Shown one piece after another: positions 47,042 to 59,730 of a stretch of 64,000 nucleotides of DNA. This DNA is from Vespula vulgaris (taxonomy: Eukaryota; Arthropoda; Insecta; Hymenoptera; Vespidae). The translations under genes were made by a program, and so were the position numbers. The stretch lies in contig NC_066595.1 in the NCBI RefSeq assembly GCF_905475345.1, forward strand, positions 2,071,001 through 2,135,000. Direction: 5' to 3'. Position 1 is the first letter of the stretch, and the number at the start of each line of letters is the position of its first letter. The notes under the pieces were generated by a model, which was not told the origin of the DNA, searched no databases, and worked only from the letters and a program-made list of their open reading frames with translations.

Positions 47042-50000
47042 ATGCCTGCACAAGAAATTGCGGTTCCACAACCACCAGCAACCGAAGGAGAAGAAAATGC
47101 ACCTTCGTCCCAACCTATCGTAGGAATTATTTATCCTCCTCCAGAAGTTAGGAGTATCCTTTTATGTTATAAAATACACAATGATCAATTAAGCTAATAC
47201 TGTCTATGAAATTGAATATGATGAGGAAATATTATTTTTATGTATATACTTTTTCCTTATACGGTTATTTAGATATCGTTGACAAAACTGCTAGCTTCGT
47301 AGCTAGGAATGGACCGGAGTTTGAATCAAGAATTAGACAAAATGAATTAGGAAATGCAAAATTTAATTTCTTAAATTTTGGCGATCCATATCATGCATAT
47401 TATCAACACAAAGTTAAAGAATTTAAAGAAGGTAAAGCTCAGGAACCTTCTATGGGCTCCGGTGGAGGGAAAACTATTAATCTAACGGCACATCAAAAGC
47501 AGCAAGAGATTTTAAAACAAGTAGAGCAGCCTTTTGTTCCTAAAGATCCACCCGCTGAATTTGAATTTATCGCAGATCCTCCTTCTATTTCTGCATTGGA
47601 TTTGTATGTATCGATTAATCATTTTCATTGTGCAAAAGTTTATTAATCTTTAAGTGAGTAATACATTTGATTTTTTTTAGGGATATTGTGAAATTAACGG
47701 CACAATTTGTAGCACGTAATGGACGTCAGTTCTTAACCAATTTAATGAATAGAGAGCAACGTAATTTTCAGTTTGATTTTTTACGTCCTCAACATTCATT
47801 GTTCCAATACTTCACAAAACTCTTGGAACAATATACCAAAGTATATATATATTCTATCGTCAAAACTAAACAATTTCTCGTGTTTATTTATTTATTTATT
47901 CTGAAGAGTAATAATTTTAATTTTTAACAGGTATTAATTCCACCTAAAGATTTATTACCAAGACTAAAAGATGAAGTGTTTAATATGGATAAGATTTTAG
48001 AACAAGTTAAGTATCGCGCTGAATGGTTGAAATATCAAGAAGCTCAAAGACGTAAAGAGGAAGAAGAATTGGAGCGGGAGAGAGTTGCTTATGCGCAAAT
48101 TGATTGGCATGACTTTGTTGTTGTTGAAACCGTAGATTATCAACAATTTGAAGTTGGTAATTTTCCAGCACCAACGACTCCTGATGAAGTTGGAGCTAGA
48201 GTTCTTATGCAGGTAAATTGGATGATGATAAAAATATGTCAGAAATATTGTTGTTACTCGAACGCTCATTTTTTGTTAAATGTTGTTAAATAGGAACGTA
48301 TAGAAGAAGGAGAAGATGTTGAGATGCAAATTGATAGCGACGGAGAGGAGGAGATGCAAACTCGTACTGAAGGTGAAAAAGATCGTGCTAAGGATAACAA
48401 TCAAGTGAGTATATTAGAATATTTCATTGTTATTACATGCAGAGCGTTAATATTATTTTGTGTTGTTTTCAGGTACAAGATATGGAGGAGGATTCAAGTG
48501 ACGACGACGATGTGTCTCCACCAGGTGATAGTCACAAGTCGAAAGAATCTAAAGTACGAGACGCAAGTATGCAACCTCCGCCATTACCACCGACACCTGG
48601 AAACGTTGTAGTGAAGAAAGGATATGATCCAAAACAACATGGTAAGTAAACAGCTTTATGAACTTTTTCTTTTAAACGTCTACTTATTATTAGAGATATT
48701 ATTAATATTTCAAACTGTTTCAGCTGTGAAAGCTGCTCGCCCAGTTGCTCCGGATGAATATTTGATATCACCGATTACGGGAGAACGTATACCTGCTAGT
48801 AAAGTGCAAGAACATATGAGAATTGGTTTATTAGATCCACGTTGGGTTGAACAACGAGATAAACATCTAGATAAATTAGCGCAAGAAACTGTATTTGCTC
48901 CTGGCACTGCGATTGAAGCTAGTCTTAAGCAACTCGCTGAAAGACGTACCGATATATTCGGTGTCGGTGACGAAGAAACTGCAATTGGTAAAAAGATCGG
49001 CGAAGAGGATAAGAAGAAAGACGATAAAGTTACATGGGATGGTCATACATCTAGCGTTGAAGCTGCAACAAGAGCAGCTCGAGCTAATATCACGTTAGAG
49101 GAACAAATTCATCAAATACACAAGGTTAAAGGACTTCTTCCCGACGAAGAAAAGGAAAAGATTGGACCGAAGCCTGCTAATCGTGCCGCTGAACTTTCAC
49201 ATATGGCTGCTGTTGCTTCTAAGCCTCAAGCTACTCTAAAAGCACCACCAAAACCACCAGCTCCAAAACCGATACCAGTCCCAGCACAACCACCACCACC
49301 GCCAACTATGAGTATGCCTACAATGGCAATTCCACAACCAATGATGCCACAAGCACCTATGATGATGATGGCTCCTATGTCACCAATCAGACCACCACCA
49401 CTTATGAGTATGATATTTATGATCATCGTTGTATGATTTATCGTTTTATATAATTTGACAACACTTAGATCTTATACTTTTATACGATTAAAATTGTAGC
49501 ACCTACTATGTCACCATTTATGCCAACACCACCACCTATGCAACCACCAATGGCATCAGCTGTAAGTGTTACGAACTTGATAATCATTCTTACAAATGTT
49601 TCTGATGAACATGTGATTTATTTATTTATTTATTTTTTAAGATCGGTATCAAACATACTGCAGAACCTATGGAAGAAGAACCTCAGACTAAGAAATTGCG
49701 TTCCGAAGATACATTGATTCCAGAACAAGCATTCCTTGCAAGAAATAAGGTAAAATAAAAAGAAATAATCTTTTGTTGTACATAAAATTATGATTGCATT
49801 ACTATAAAATTTTCTTTGTATCAGGGTCCAGTACAATTGAATATTGCTGTGCCCATGATGACCGAAAAAGCAGAATGGAAATTGAATGGACAAACGTTAA
49901 ATATCACTTTGCAATTAAGTGACACTGTCGTAACTATGAAAGCTCTGATTCACGAACAAACTGGTATGCCACCAGGAAAACAAAAATTGCAATACGAGGT

Positions 50001-50206
50001 ATAAAATATTTTCAATAAGAAATTTTAATCTAGATTAATTTCTTTAATTAATAAGAAATATTTACTTTATTGTCGATTATAAATTAATCAATGAATTATT
50101 TCAGGGAATGTTCTTTAAAGATGGTAATACTCTTGCTTATTATAATTTATCATCCGGAAATGTTATTAATCTTCTTCCCAAGGAAAGAGGTGGTAGGAAG
50201 AAATAA
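47042..50206 (+). CDS. Sf3a1: Splicing factor SF3A subunit 1
   Basis: Eleven exons (47042-47153, 47273-47603, 47681-47840, 47931-48212, 48294-48404, 48473-48641, 48724-49407, 49500-49561, 49642-49749, 49825-49998, 50105-50206) give 764 residues; human SF3A1 has 793. With SF3A2 and SF3A3 it joins SF3B to form mature 17S U2 snRNP and supports branch-site recognition. Two SURP modules are obvious: NIVDKTASFVARNGPEFE (from 38) and DIVKLTAQFVARNGRQFL (from about 149). An acidic and charged middle follows, then VTWDGHTSSVEAATRAA (about 500s), a Pro/Met-rich linker (MSMPTMAIPQPMMPQAP), and a C-terminal ubiquitin-like domain (about 675-758, WKLNGQTLNITLQLSD) ending in basic RGGRKK, which contacts U1 snRNA. 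All introns are short, 68 to 119 bp, a compact housekeeping gene. Confidence 0.97.
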
Positions 50207-50480
50207 GTGATGATTTTTATTAGTAAGTTTAAAAGCATTTTATTTATCTATTATATACAATATTTTGTCTTATTAAGGAGACTAGAAAAAGATACTTTTT
50301 CAAGTAATATATATTCTCTAATGATTACATGTAAAAAATAATGCAAATAGTATAATTGAAAAGCAATTATTACAAATAATAACAAAACACAAAAATGAAA
50401 AAGAAAGATTAGATTTATTAATAATTAATACAATATGTTTTAATAAGTTAACAATAATAAGTTAATATATTAAATTTGGC

Positions 50481-50521
<41 letters not shown>

Positions 50522-51111
50522 TACAATTTATATTATGAATCTATAAAGTTTTATATATTATAAATTCGCTTTAACAAATTGCACTTTTAGTTTTTCTTGT
50601 ACTTTTAAGCACTAAGGCACTGATAGTAAAAAGAAAAAAGAGATTAAATTAAGTGTATAGCAAGAAATATTTATAATAGAGCAACCATTAGGAAATCAAT
50701 TATATTTTAATATTTGTGCTTCGGTCGTAAGTTGTTTACGATATTCGCATATTTTTTTCAAGGAATAAAAACTTAAGAAAACATGCATGCTCTTATATAT
50801 ATATATAAGTAGCGTAAATGCATTAAATCATACGTGACATATCTATCATTACGTACTTCGAGATTCTAACAGAGACTAATCTTATGTAAAAATGATGTTT
50901 TATTAGAACTTTGACTTATTACGAATAGATAAAATTTTTCTATTACCCAAATTATATATAAATGTTTAAGATAATGCATATGTGTAGATACTTATATATC
51001 ATTGTATATATACAACTATGATATGCATCTATCACGATATAAAATTATGGAATTTGTTGGAAGTTAATTAGCTAAAGATTTATGCAATAGAATTTTCTGC
51101 AATATTTCATT
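50207..51111. other. Convergent spacer between SF3A1 and xylulose kinase
   Basis: 905 bp of AT-rich 3' UTR and spacer with a TA microsatellite at 50482-50519. No coding sequence is seen. Confidence 0.6.
50482..50519. repeat. (TA)n microsatellite
   Basis: About nineteen TA units in the SF3A1 3' flank. Confidence 0.9.
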
Positions 51112-53806
51112 TTACTTATCTGACTGCGATTGATTTCTTTTTATTATTCTTTCTATTAACTTTCGATAACGTTGCGTCATTGGTCGATATATCTAAAAGT
51201 GCATTTATAAAATTGAATAATGTTCATATTTTTTAGACAGAGTAATTATGTATATAATGTATAGCTGGAAATCAAACTTGACGACATAAATATTGATAAG
51301 TTTTAACTTACAGACTCAGCATCGTCGTACGGTCGACATACAACTGTAGGTTCTGGTAAAGAAGCAGTTATTTCTTCAAAGTTACTTTCGTTTCTTAATA
51401 AACCGTGTTTTGCTTGATACGCTGCTCCCATCATAGCTGAATTCGTAATATCCTTCTAATAATAAATATGACGATTAAATCAAATGAAATAATATAAATG
51501 CACACATGCGATATAATTCTTATAAAATTAATATTAATAATTTTCTTCTTTTTTTTTCAAATAATTACCGATATATAAACAGGCGAATTGAAGACATCAG
51601 CAAGTACTTGTAATATAGTTTTGTTAGCAGATGCACCACCTGTTGCTATTATACGAGTATCGGGACCTAATTGTATAAAATTAGTAAAGTTTAGAAAAAA
51701 AAAGAAAATATTCGTAGTTCGTAATAATGTACACCAACCGATAACAAAACCAAAATCTTCTGCATATGCTCTTTTCGCCACAAATTGGCCTTCAATGAGT
51801 GCTCGAACCTCTACCTCTTTCGAGCTATATCGATTAATTTTGTCGTTAGCTTTATTAAATCTGTAATCACCGATCACGGACGGTAAAATCTCCTGGGCGT
51901 CAAAATACAGGCCAAAATTTCCGAAATTTCCTCGCGGTGTACTTTCTAATAATTCGTTAAATATTTGCCATGAACCTTGCGCTGCACTGTCACGTATCCT
52001 TTCTCTAGTCAATGATCCATTTTTAAAACTAAATGTATATATATATATATGTATATATAAATCTAATTACTTGATAACGCTCTATCAAAAATAAAATATT
52101 ATATCGTGATTTATATTATTACCAAAGTAATGCCATATATGCATCATCTTCAATAGGATTGCAGAGAATGTGCCCATCGATAGCAGTTTTCGGTTCGTTC
52201 AGCCATAAAAACAAAGTATCGCTAGTTCCTAAACTACATGCAATATCTCCTTTTTTCAGTCTCATTCCTAAACATTATTAAATAATATGTATATATATAT
52301 ATATATATAGATTTTTTTTTCCATATACACATTACATTTTCAATTTTATATATTAACAAATCCATTTTGAAATTTCCGCAGATAACACGTACCTACCAAG
52401 GAACCTGGATTATCTCCTGTAAATGCAATAATCCTACAAGCCTCATTAAAGCCAAATCTTTCGACAAAATAAGGCGATATTGGGCCGATATTATTATAGG
52501 AAGAGGTCGGTTTGCCCAATTTTTTTCTTAAATCAGGCGCACAAGTCTATGAAAATAAATGAAAAAGAAGGATAGAGTTAACAAGTTGATTTACCAATAG
52601 TTATCCTTCAAAATTGTATTATATTTACCTCTAACAAGACATCGTCCCAATCCTTCGTACGAATGTTTAAAAGATTCATACCAGAGCCATCTGACCAATC
52701 GATCGGTGCAAAGTCGCCCAAGAAAAGAGAAGCAAGGAAACTACTGACCAAAGAAATTCTCTGAAAGAATGAATATATCCAATTGATAGAAACTAGAGAA
52801 ATCAGGTAAACTTATCGTACATGGAATTTGTTAGCATCGAGTTAAGCCGTTAAACAATCGTATTGAGAACAATTTGAATCGTACAGAAATGTATGAGTAT
52901 AAAAAGGGAAGATGGAGTGTTTGTTTTATCAAATCATTGATGGATTCCATTGAAAAACAAAAAAACAGAACATATATACAAAGGTAAATAGGGAGCACAC
53001 TAAATATTTATTGAATACTTTCGAATACCTCGATTGTACGCTGTTTTCTATTTCTTTTTTTTTTTCTTTATTTATTTATTTTTTTTTCAAGCGAGGAAGC
53101 CGAAGAATGTGTTTAGTAGGTATACCTCGGTATTACTATAGGCTTCTGGCCTTCTTCGTGCTATCTTTGCTATTTGCGGTCCTGCAAATCTTTCGTATGC
53201 TCGAGACCCAGTTATTTCTGCCAATTTCTGCAATGAAAATTTTCAATGTACGACATTATCGAATAATTAATAATATTCGATTATAAGCAAAGAACATACT
53301 TTAGGGTCACCTACGATCACTTCGAAAAGTTGACATTCATCGGACGTACTAGAGTCCATCCATACCGGCGATTGTCCTATCGAAAACGACGTTGCAAATT
53401 GTTCGTGTAAAAATTTCGTTGGTTCTAAATTTTTCAATAGACTTTGACTACCTTTCCCCCAATAAACGGTGCCGTGTTGCTATTAAATAATATTGCATTA
53501 TTACATTAAAAAATATTACAAGAAAGGGATTGTAATTATATTCGTTTCTTTTCTTTTTTTTTTTATATTTCTTTTACCTGAGCGCATCCGGAAATAGCTG
53601 ATACTTTGCTAAAATCAACTCCGCAAACACGTAGTTTATCTAATATCATATCTAAAGCCTTGACCCACATCAAAGTTGGTGCCACTACTACGTGAGATTC
53701 GTATTTCTTTTGTATAACACCTCCGTATGTTCTACAAAATCGTTAGAATGTATGTACATGTATACACACACGTATATACATATATATATCATTAATAAAT
53801 AAAAAT

Positions 53807-53846
<40 letters not shown>

Positions 53847-54931
53847 TCTCATATGATATAGAGACAAAAAAATATGTCACGTTTAAACGTAATATACCTA
53901 AATTCTGGCAGATCATTGTCAAATTGTACACTGGTCTCATGTAGAATACCAAGATCGTCATCGACCACAACAGCCTTCAACTGACAACAAACGCAACGAA
54001 CTTGATTTATTAATTATCTCAAATATTTTTTAAACGAGAGATTATCTATTTATTTTTAGATTAGATTTTACCGTGACATTAGATTAGGGACGACCCGAAA
54101 GACGTCAAAGCGGAATATAAAACACGAGTCAAGAGATTGCGAATGATTTTTTCCTCTCCTTCCTTTTATATCTTTCTTTTTCGTTCGAATAAAACGCGCG
54201 TCTTGTGACGCGCATGCGCGTCAGGAACTCTCGAAGTCTCTTCGAGTGAACATAGGAGATAGTCGCGAGAGGTACGTTAAACAAACTTCGGAACTGTGAG
54301 ATTTTACGATTCTGAGATCTAGATTCTTGATAAAAGAGGTTGCTTTCACCTACTGCGCGATATATGTAACGCAGAAGATAAACGCGATGTCTTGAATTGT
54401 CACGCTTGTAATCGTTAAAGGAATCCCGATTGGAGTTGGTAGCGAGAGAGAGACCACGAACGAAGGTGGTGGAAGAAGAGAGGGGTGAAAGGAGAGGGAA
54501 GAGATTTAGATAGACGGACGCATGGCCCGACCACTCTCAACTTTACAGCCGAGATAAGGAGGAGAGCTGCGCGTGTAAGCGACGAATCCTCGTAAAGTAC
54601 ATATGTACACAACAAACACACGGGACGAGAAAACTCTCTTTTCCTTCTTTTCTCTTTTTTTTGTTTTTTTTGTTTTTTTTTTTTAATTATTTTTTCATTC
54701 TTATCTTTTTATTTTTTTGTTTTGTTTCACATGTACCTCCGTTATTGTTCTCTTCCTTTCTTTCGATTTTCTTTTCTCTCTCTTTTTTTTCTCCCCCCTT
54801 TTCTATTCTTTCCCTTCTCTATTTCCTTCCCACGGGGGAAAATTCGATTGGTTGATATGGTAGGAGAGTATCTTTACCTGCTGCGTGCTGAGATCGAGGC
54901 CTAAGTATGTCGCGTTCGAAGATGCCCCCAT
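51112..54931 (-). CDS. Xylulose kinase (xylulokinase, FGGY family)
   Basis: Twelve exons give 538 residues (human XYLB 536): 54931-54878, 53980-53898, 53731-53578, 53479-53300, 53227-53126, 52760-52629, 52546-52393, 52267-52123, 52028-51739, 51666-51569, 51455-51312 and 51192-51112. It phosphorylates D-xylulose with ATP to xylulose 5-phosphate in the glucuronate-xylulose pathway, feeding the pentose phosphate pathway and ChREBP-type signalling in mammals. Family motifs in order: GLDLSTQQLKAVVVD at the N-terminus, SGCAQQHGTVYWG, WMDSSTSDEC, TGSRAYERFAGPQIAKI, DWSDGSGMNLL, FTGDNPGSL, SLGTSDTLFLWL, ALLCFKNGSLTRE, VEVRALIEGQF, and ATGGASANK of the nucleotide site. The first exon codes only 18 residues and is followed by a 900-bp intron containing the palindrome described separately. 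Exon 7 ends at GTACGT, the only donor giving the conserved VGMRLKKGD junction. Confidence 0.95.
53809..53842. repeat. (TA)n microsatellite
   Basis: About seventeen TA units in an intron of xylulose kinase. Confidence 0.9.
54206..54223. promoter_or_regulatory. 18-bp perfect palindrome TGACGCGCATGCGCGTCA
   Basis: The two halves are exact reverse complements. The centre GCGCATGCGC is the NRF-1 (ewg) consensus, and each outer TGACG is a CRE half site. It lies in xylulose kinase intron 1, about 670 bp downstream of its exon 1, in a GC-richer island. A GTACGT donor-like site lies at about 54272 on the plus strand. An internal or divergent promoter is possible. Confidence 0.45.
54650..54835. repeat. 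Long pyrimidine (T/C-rich) tract
   Basis: About 190 bases almost purely T and C on the plus strand within xylulose kinase intron 1, close to the 5' splice site (54877). On the transcribed strand it is purine-rich. Confidence 0.8.
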
Positions 54932-55948
54932 AATGTTTTTTCTTTCTTTTTTGTCTCGTCGGATATCTCTCTCCGAACGTCACTCTTGTCAGGCGTTGAA
55001 TCGAAGGTTTCTAACAACTACTAAACGTCACCACGTTGACGACGTCGCGTCTTGGACTTGGATGGGAATGAGAGGGAGAAAGAGAACGAGAGAGAAACAC
55101 GGAAGACGCAGAACGCGTTGGTATAAAGAAAGAAAGAGATAGAGAGAGAGAGAGAAAGAGAGAGAGGAGAGGGAAGGATAGAAAGTCGTAGGCGTTTCGC
55201 CTCGTAGCACGTTCGCGTCCGTATTGTCCTTAACCGCTCGCTAAACTACAAGACTCACGGCGAACTAACTTCGGCTCGCTTCGTTTTCCGTCCTCAACCT
55301 CAACGTGGCATCGTTGTTACGCGCTATTTCTCGTCTATGTATGTAATCAACGACGCAGAGCGTGACCCGGTGAAAGACCCTAATCTTATCGTTATTATTA
55401 ATAATGATCGTTCTCCGCATTACGTAAGCTACTCATTTTAACAAGCTTGGAACGCTTGATACACGCCACGCGAACTATGCGCTTTCGGCATGAGAAAATT
55501 TCTCCTCTCGTAGGTTCTAACGTCGAAATCGTAAAAAATTAGACCTAAGGTAAGAGGTGTTAAAGTAGAGGTTAGGTTTCCATCGATAGCTACAAGTCGC
55601 CGGGGTTCTTCCTTATCGGCGGTGTAAAGTTCCTTCTCTCGCATGATACATCATTTTTCGTTTTGTTACCTACCGAGTTTTCTTAACGAAATAGATAATA
55701 TTTTATGTTTATTTCTAAGATTAATTGTGCATTTACAAAGAATAAGATAGAAGATTAATTTTCGATTATAATTATTAACGATTATGAAGGAATCGTTTGT
55801 CACGTCGATTCTTGTTTTATTGAGATCGATTGACTTGTAATTAGTTCGTTTATTGTTTGACATAACGGTAAACAACAAAACAACTGAGTTAAGTATTACA
55901 ATTTAAAATGAGACTTGAAACGTCGAGTCCTTGTGCTTGGCCGCGCGT

Positions 55949-55973
55949 ATATATATATATATATATATATATA
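55949..55973. repeat. (TA)n microsatellite
   Basis: About twelve TA units directly following CCGCGCG, and followed by an ACGTACATATATGCAT-type alternating region to about 56045. Confidence 0.85.
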
Positions 55974-56868
55974 CAAACATACTACGTACATATATGCATA
56001 CGTACATGCACGTATGCATGCATGCTTACATACATACATACCTGCGTGGAAAGTCTAAACAGTATTTTAATTAAAATTCATTCCGTGGCCGTCCTTGATT
56101 CCACGTTAATCCGCACTTTAAGTTCTGTTCGAGCGTAGATAATTCTTTCGTAAGCAAAACATTAGAGTCAATGTCTCCTCGTCGAGCATTTAAAAGAAAG
56201 ACTAACTCCTAATAAATTTCTTATGCAAATTAATATTCATAAGATAGATCATCGACGTGAAATGATGTCGGTAAGGTAGATATTATTGATAACTGATATT
56301 GTAGATTCATGTTCGACTTTGATTCTGAGAATGATCGTAAATAAATCTCAGTTGAGGCTTTCGATAGATTTTATGCGATGTGGGATATGAAAATTAGTCT
56401 GACGTTTTAATTAATTATTTTCGTTCTTTCATATATCTACGTAATTGTAAGCAATTTGAAAAGCTCTACGATAGAGAATATAACGAGGAAAAAATTCAAG
56501 TGAGGTGGATAGGTAGAGAGAAGGATGGTTGTTGGATCACCCGATGGAGGATCAGTTTGTTTGTGTAATCGTTGATGGTATGCGGTCGGTCCAATGAAAG
56601 CCAGAGAAATATAGAGGGGAAGAGAAAGATAGGGTTTATCCGAGGGTGCCAGGGGGTCTGGCCCACGCCTGTTTGTCGGTCCCGTTGCCCTATAATCGTG
56701 GTATACAGATAATGGTTTGGTCGTGGGGACGCCAACGGTGTACTGTAGAAGGGGCTTTAAGGGTAGAAGGAGAAAGAAATGAGGGAATAGAGAGAGAAAG
56801 AGAGAAAGAGAAAGATGGAGGGAGCGCCAGAGTGGCGTCGAGACAGCGGAGAACGGCCGGTTCCCTCT

Positions 56869-56930
56869 TCGAAGAAGAAGAAGACGAAGAAGAAGAAGAA
56901 GAAGAAGAAGAAGAAGAGGAAGAGGAGGAC
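56869..56930. repeat. (GAA)n microsatellite
   Basis: About twenty GAA or variant (GAC, GAG) triplets. They produce open poly-Glu and poly-Ser frames on the two strands, which I regard as artefacts. Confidence 0.9.
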
Positions 56931-57000
56931 CGATCGGCGTGTCCAATCGAGCGAAACTTTCCCTCCTGGCGCAGCTTGAAGCCGTTTGGCAAGGATTCTC

Positions 57001-57090
57001 CTCTCTCCCCTCCATCACCTTCTCTTTCTTTCTCTTTTTCTCTCTCTTTCTCTCTCTCTCTTTTTCTCTTCCTCTTTTTCTTTCTTTTCG
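57001..57090. repeat. CT-rich tract
   Basis: Imperfect CT/TTC simple sequence of about 90 bases. Confidence 0.8.
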
Positions 57091-57246
57091 AGAAGAGGCG
57101 CGACGATTTCCGACATCCCATCGCCGCAGATCGAAATCCGATTAATTGAGGAGTAAACGAGTGGAGGCGTCCAGGAGACGAACGTCGAAAGGAGAACGAT
57201 GTTATCGAAGGGTAGGATCGTAAAACTACGATCGTATCGCATTCGA

Positions 57247-57253
<7 letters not shown>

Positions 57254-57287
<34 letters not shown>
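57254..57287. repeat. (GA)n microsatellite
   Basis: About seventeen GA units, seen directly. Confidence 0.9.
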
Positions 57288-57292
<5 letters not shown>

Positions 57293-57730
57293 TAAAGATG
57301 ACCGTCTCGTGGCGTCGGCGTTCGCGCGCCAGGGCAAGTCTTTATCGTGTTTTCGTTCCGGTCCTTTGGCCGAGCTGGTTTTTACGGGCGATCGAACGAT
57401 TTCTCGCGAGACGTCCCGTCTCGCGCCCGTATACCCGCGATATCGGATTTGCATCGGTCGATCGGTGGAACGGGAGACGTAGGTTGTATGGGAGTGGAGA
57501 AACGAGAGGAGAGAGAGAGAGAGAGAGGGTGAAGAGAGGGATGGAGTTACGTTAGAGAAATGGATGCATCGAACATACACGATGGATGAATTCGTAGTCG
57601 GGAAAGAAGGCATGGGTGAGGTATTTCAGAGGAAAATGGAAAGTTTCATTATCCTCGCGCGATGAAGACGGACTGATCGTAGAAAGGTCGAGGAGGATGA
57701 GAAGGAGGAGGAGGTGGAGCGACGAGGGAG

Positions 57731-57810
57731 GTACAAGAAGAAGACGACGACGATGACGACGAAAACGAAGAAGAAGAAGAAGAAGAAGATGATGAAGAAG
57801 AAGAAGAAGG
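57731..57810. repeat. GAC/GAA/GAT trinucleotide tract
   Basis: About 80 bases of mixed GAC, GAA and GAT triplets, creating Lys- or Asp-rich frames that are not supported as protein. Confidence 0.85.
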
Positions 57811-58070
57811 GTGGTCCGTGCAGGAGAACGGCGGATGGCGACAGCCGGCAGAGCCTCGTCGTCGCCTCGACGTCGACGACGGTGAAACGACGGATGGTCT
57901 CTCTCGGCCGAAATGTATGAGAGAAAGACAGAGTATAGAAGAGATAGAGAGAAAGACAGAGAGAGACAGAGAGACGGGCAGGCGCCGATTCCAGCGACCG
58001 GCCGGCGCTGAGGTTCGACGCCAAGCGTGGCGACGCCAAGCGTAGTGACGCCGCGGCGGCCGCCACCGTC

Positions 58071-58205
58071 GACGAAGACGACGTCGACGACGACGACGAC
58101 GACGACGACAACAACGACAACGACGACGAGTAAGCCCACGGAGACGGCGACAGCGTCATCGTCGTCGTCGTCGTCGACGTCGTCGTCGTCGTCGTTGTCG
58201 TCGTT
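58071..58205. repeat. (GAC)n / (GTC)n inverted repeat
   Basis: A GAC-repeat arm (about 58071-58129) is followed after about 25 bases by a GTC-repeat arm (about 58154-58205). The arms are reverse complements over most of their length, including interrupting ACGTCGACG and AACGAC blocks, so the strand can fold into a long GC-rich hairpin. Confidence 0.85.
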
Positions 58206-59647
58206 CCTCGACGCGACCAATGCAAGAATAACTCCTTCCACGTTGGCATCGTAGTATCGGGGGTGAGTCGCCAAGCTGGAGGGCGCCCTACCCACTCTCT
58301 CTTTTCCGACTGGCAACCCTTGCAGCAATCCCATTCCACCTCTTCTTTTCTCTATATCCTTCGAAATCACTGAAATCAACGGCTAGCCAGCCGCCGACTG
58401 ATATCCTCTACCTACGACGTTCCTGTTAATCCGTACGACGTCGTCGTTGAAAAAAAAAGAAAGAAAGAAAGAAAGAAAAAAAAAAGAAAAGAGAGAAGGA
58501 GAGAAAAAGCACTACCTACTCTTCCTAATTGGTTTACCTCAGCCGGTAGATCTAGTTTAGCGTCTTCTTTTCTCAGATAGTGATTAGTATACTAGATCCT
58601 GCTAGGAACGAAGGTAGCGATATTATTGCAAGAAGGTTGTACCTGCAATCTCTGTCTTATCATTGATGTCTCGTCCTCTTACTTCCTCTTAACGTAGAGA
58701 CACTGCAACTTGTCTCGCAGTTGTTAAGAAGAAAAGAAAAGAAAGAAAGAGAAAGAACAAAAAGAAAAAAGGAAGATAAAGAAAAGAACAGAACATGGAA
58801 AACTCGCTTTAACGTGTCGCGAGGTAACATCCAGGACGCAAGATCGTCAGTAATCTCGGCGATTACGAAGATCGAGAGTCCTAGATGCGGGACAATAAGT
58901 TCTTTTCTCTCTTTTTTTTTCTTCTTCTTTTTTTGGTCCGGGCCAGGCAGACATCGGGCGCCGCTATGGAGACGTCCTGCTCCCTACTACCATCCTGCAT
59001 CCGCGTTTTAACCCATGCCAGAGCGACGAGGGTGGAACGCCTATATCCCGTCGCGTATATCCGCGGAAAGTAGAGAAACGAGGGAGCATAAAGGGTGGAG
59101 AAGGGAGAGGAGGAGGGGTGGACGACTACGCCGGCTCCAGCGTGGGGCGCCAAGTGTTTTGATGCTTGTTATGCGAAGGGGAGCCTGATAAACAACGAGA
59201 TGGAGAACGGACCTGGATCATCACCATCCCCCTACTATCTTTCGCTCGCGACCGACTGGCTACGTTTCTCTCATTACGAAAGCACCGATACGTCGACACC
59301 GATTGTGTGTCTTTCCTTTTTCTCGATATCGTCTTTTCTCTGTCTCTCTGTCTCTCTTTCTCTCTTCCTATCAAGCCATCAAATTGATTGATATTTCATG
59401 AAACGTGAGCGAATTTAGCGGAGAGTATCTACGATCCTTTGTAAAAAAAGGCGGGAATTGGCGGGAGAATTCGAAAGGATTCCGCACACGCACTTTTTAT
59501 ACATGTGCGTCGCACAGAGATGATAATAAAGCGGATTGGCGCTTCTCTTTGAATGAATACCGTCTGAAAGAATATGTGGTAGACGTAGGTGGATGAGAAT
59601 GGCGTCGAGATCGGTGTCGTCGGCGAGACATCAACTCGTACCCCCTA

Positions 59648-59650
59648 TGA

Positions 59651-59682
<32 letters not shown>

Positions 59683-59730
59683 GAAAGATAGATAGATAGA
59701 TGGATAGAGAGAGAGAGAGAGAGAGAAAGA
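59648..59730. repeat. (GAAA)n(GATA)n(GA)n compound repeat
   Basis: Three adjoining simple repeats: about ten GAAA units, then GATA units, then a GA run. Confidence 0.9.

Noticed and set aside
54415..54621. Open frame on minus in xylulose kinase intron 1
   Set aside because: Low-complexity and without splice signals. It lies in the GA/CT-rich intron.
56437..57613. Long open frames on both strands with poly-Ser, poly-Leu and poly-Glu
   Set aside because: They coincide with GAA/CT repeats, run on both strands in the same place, and contain no recognisable domain or splice-supported structure.
57552..58379. Open frames of 237 and 275 codons with poly-Asp and poly-Val
   Set aside because: Made almost entirely of GAC/GTC repeats and overlapping frames on both strands. 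No protein family.
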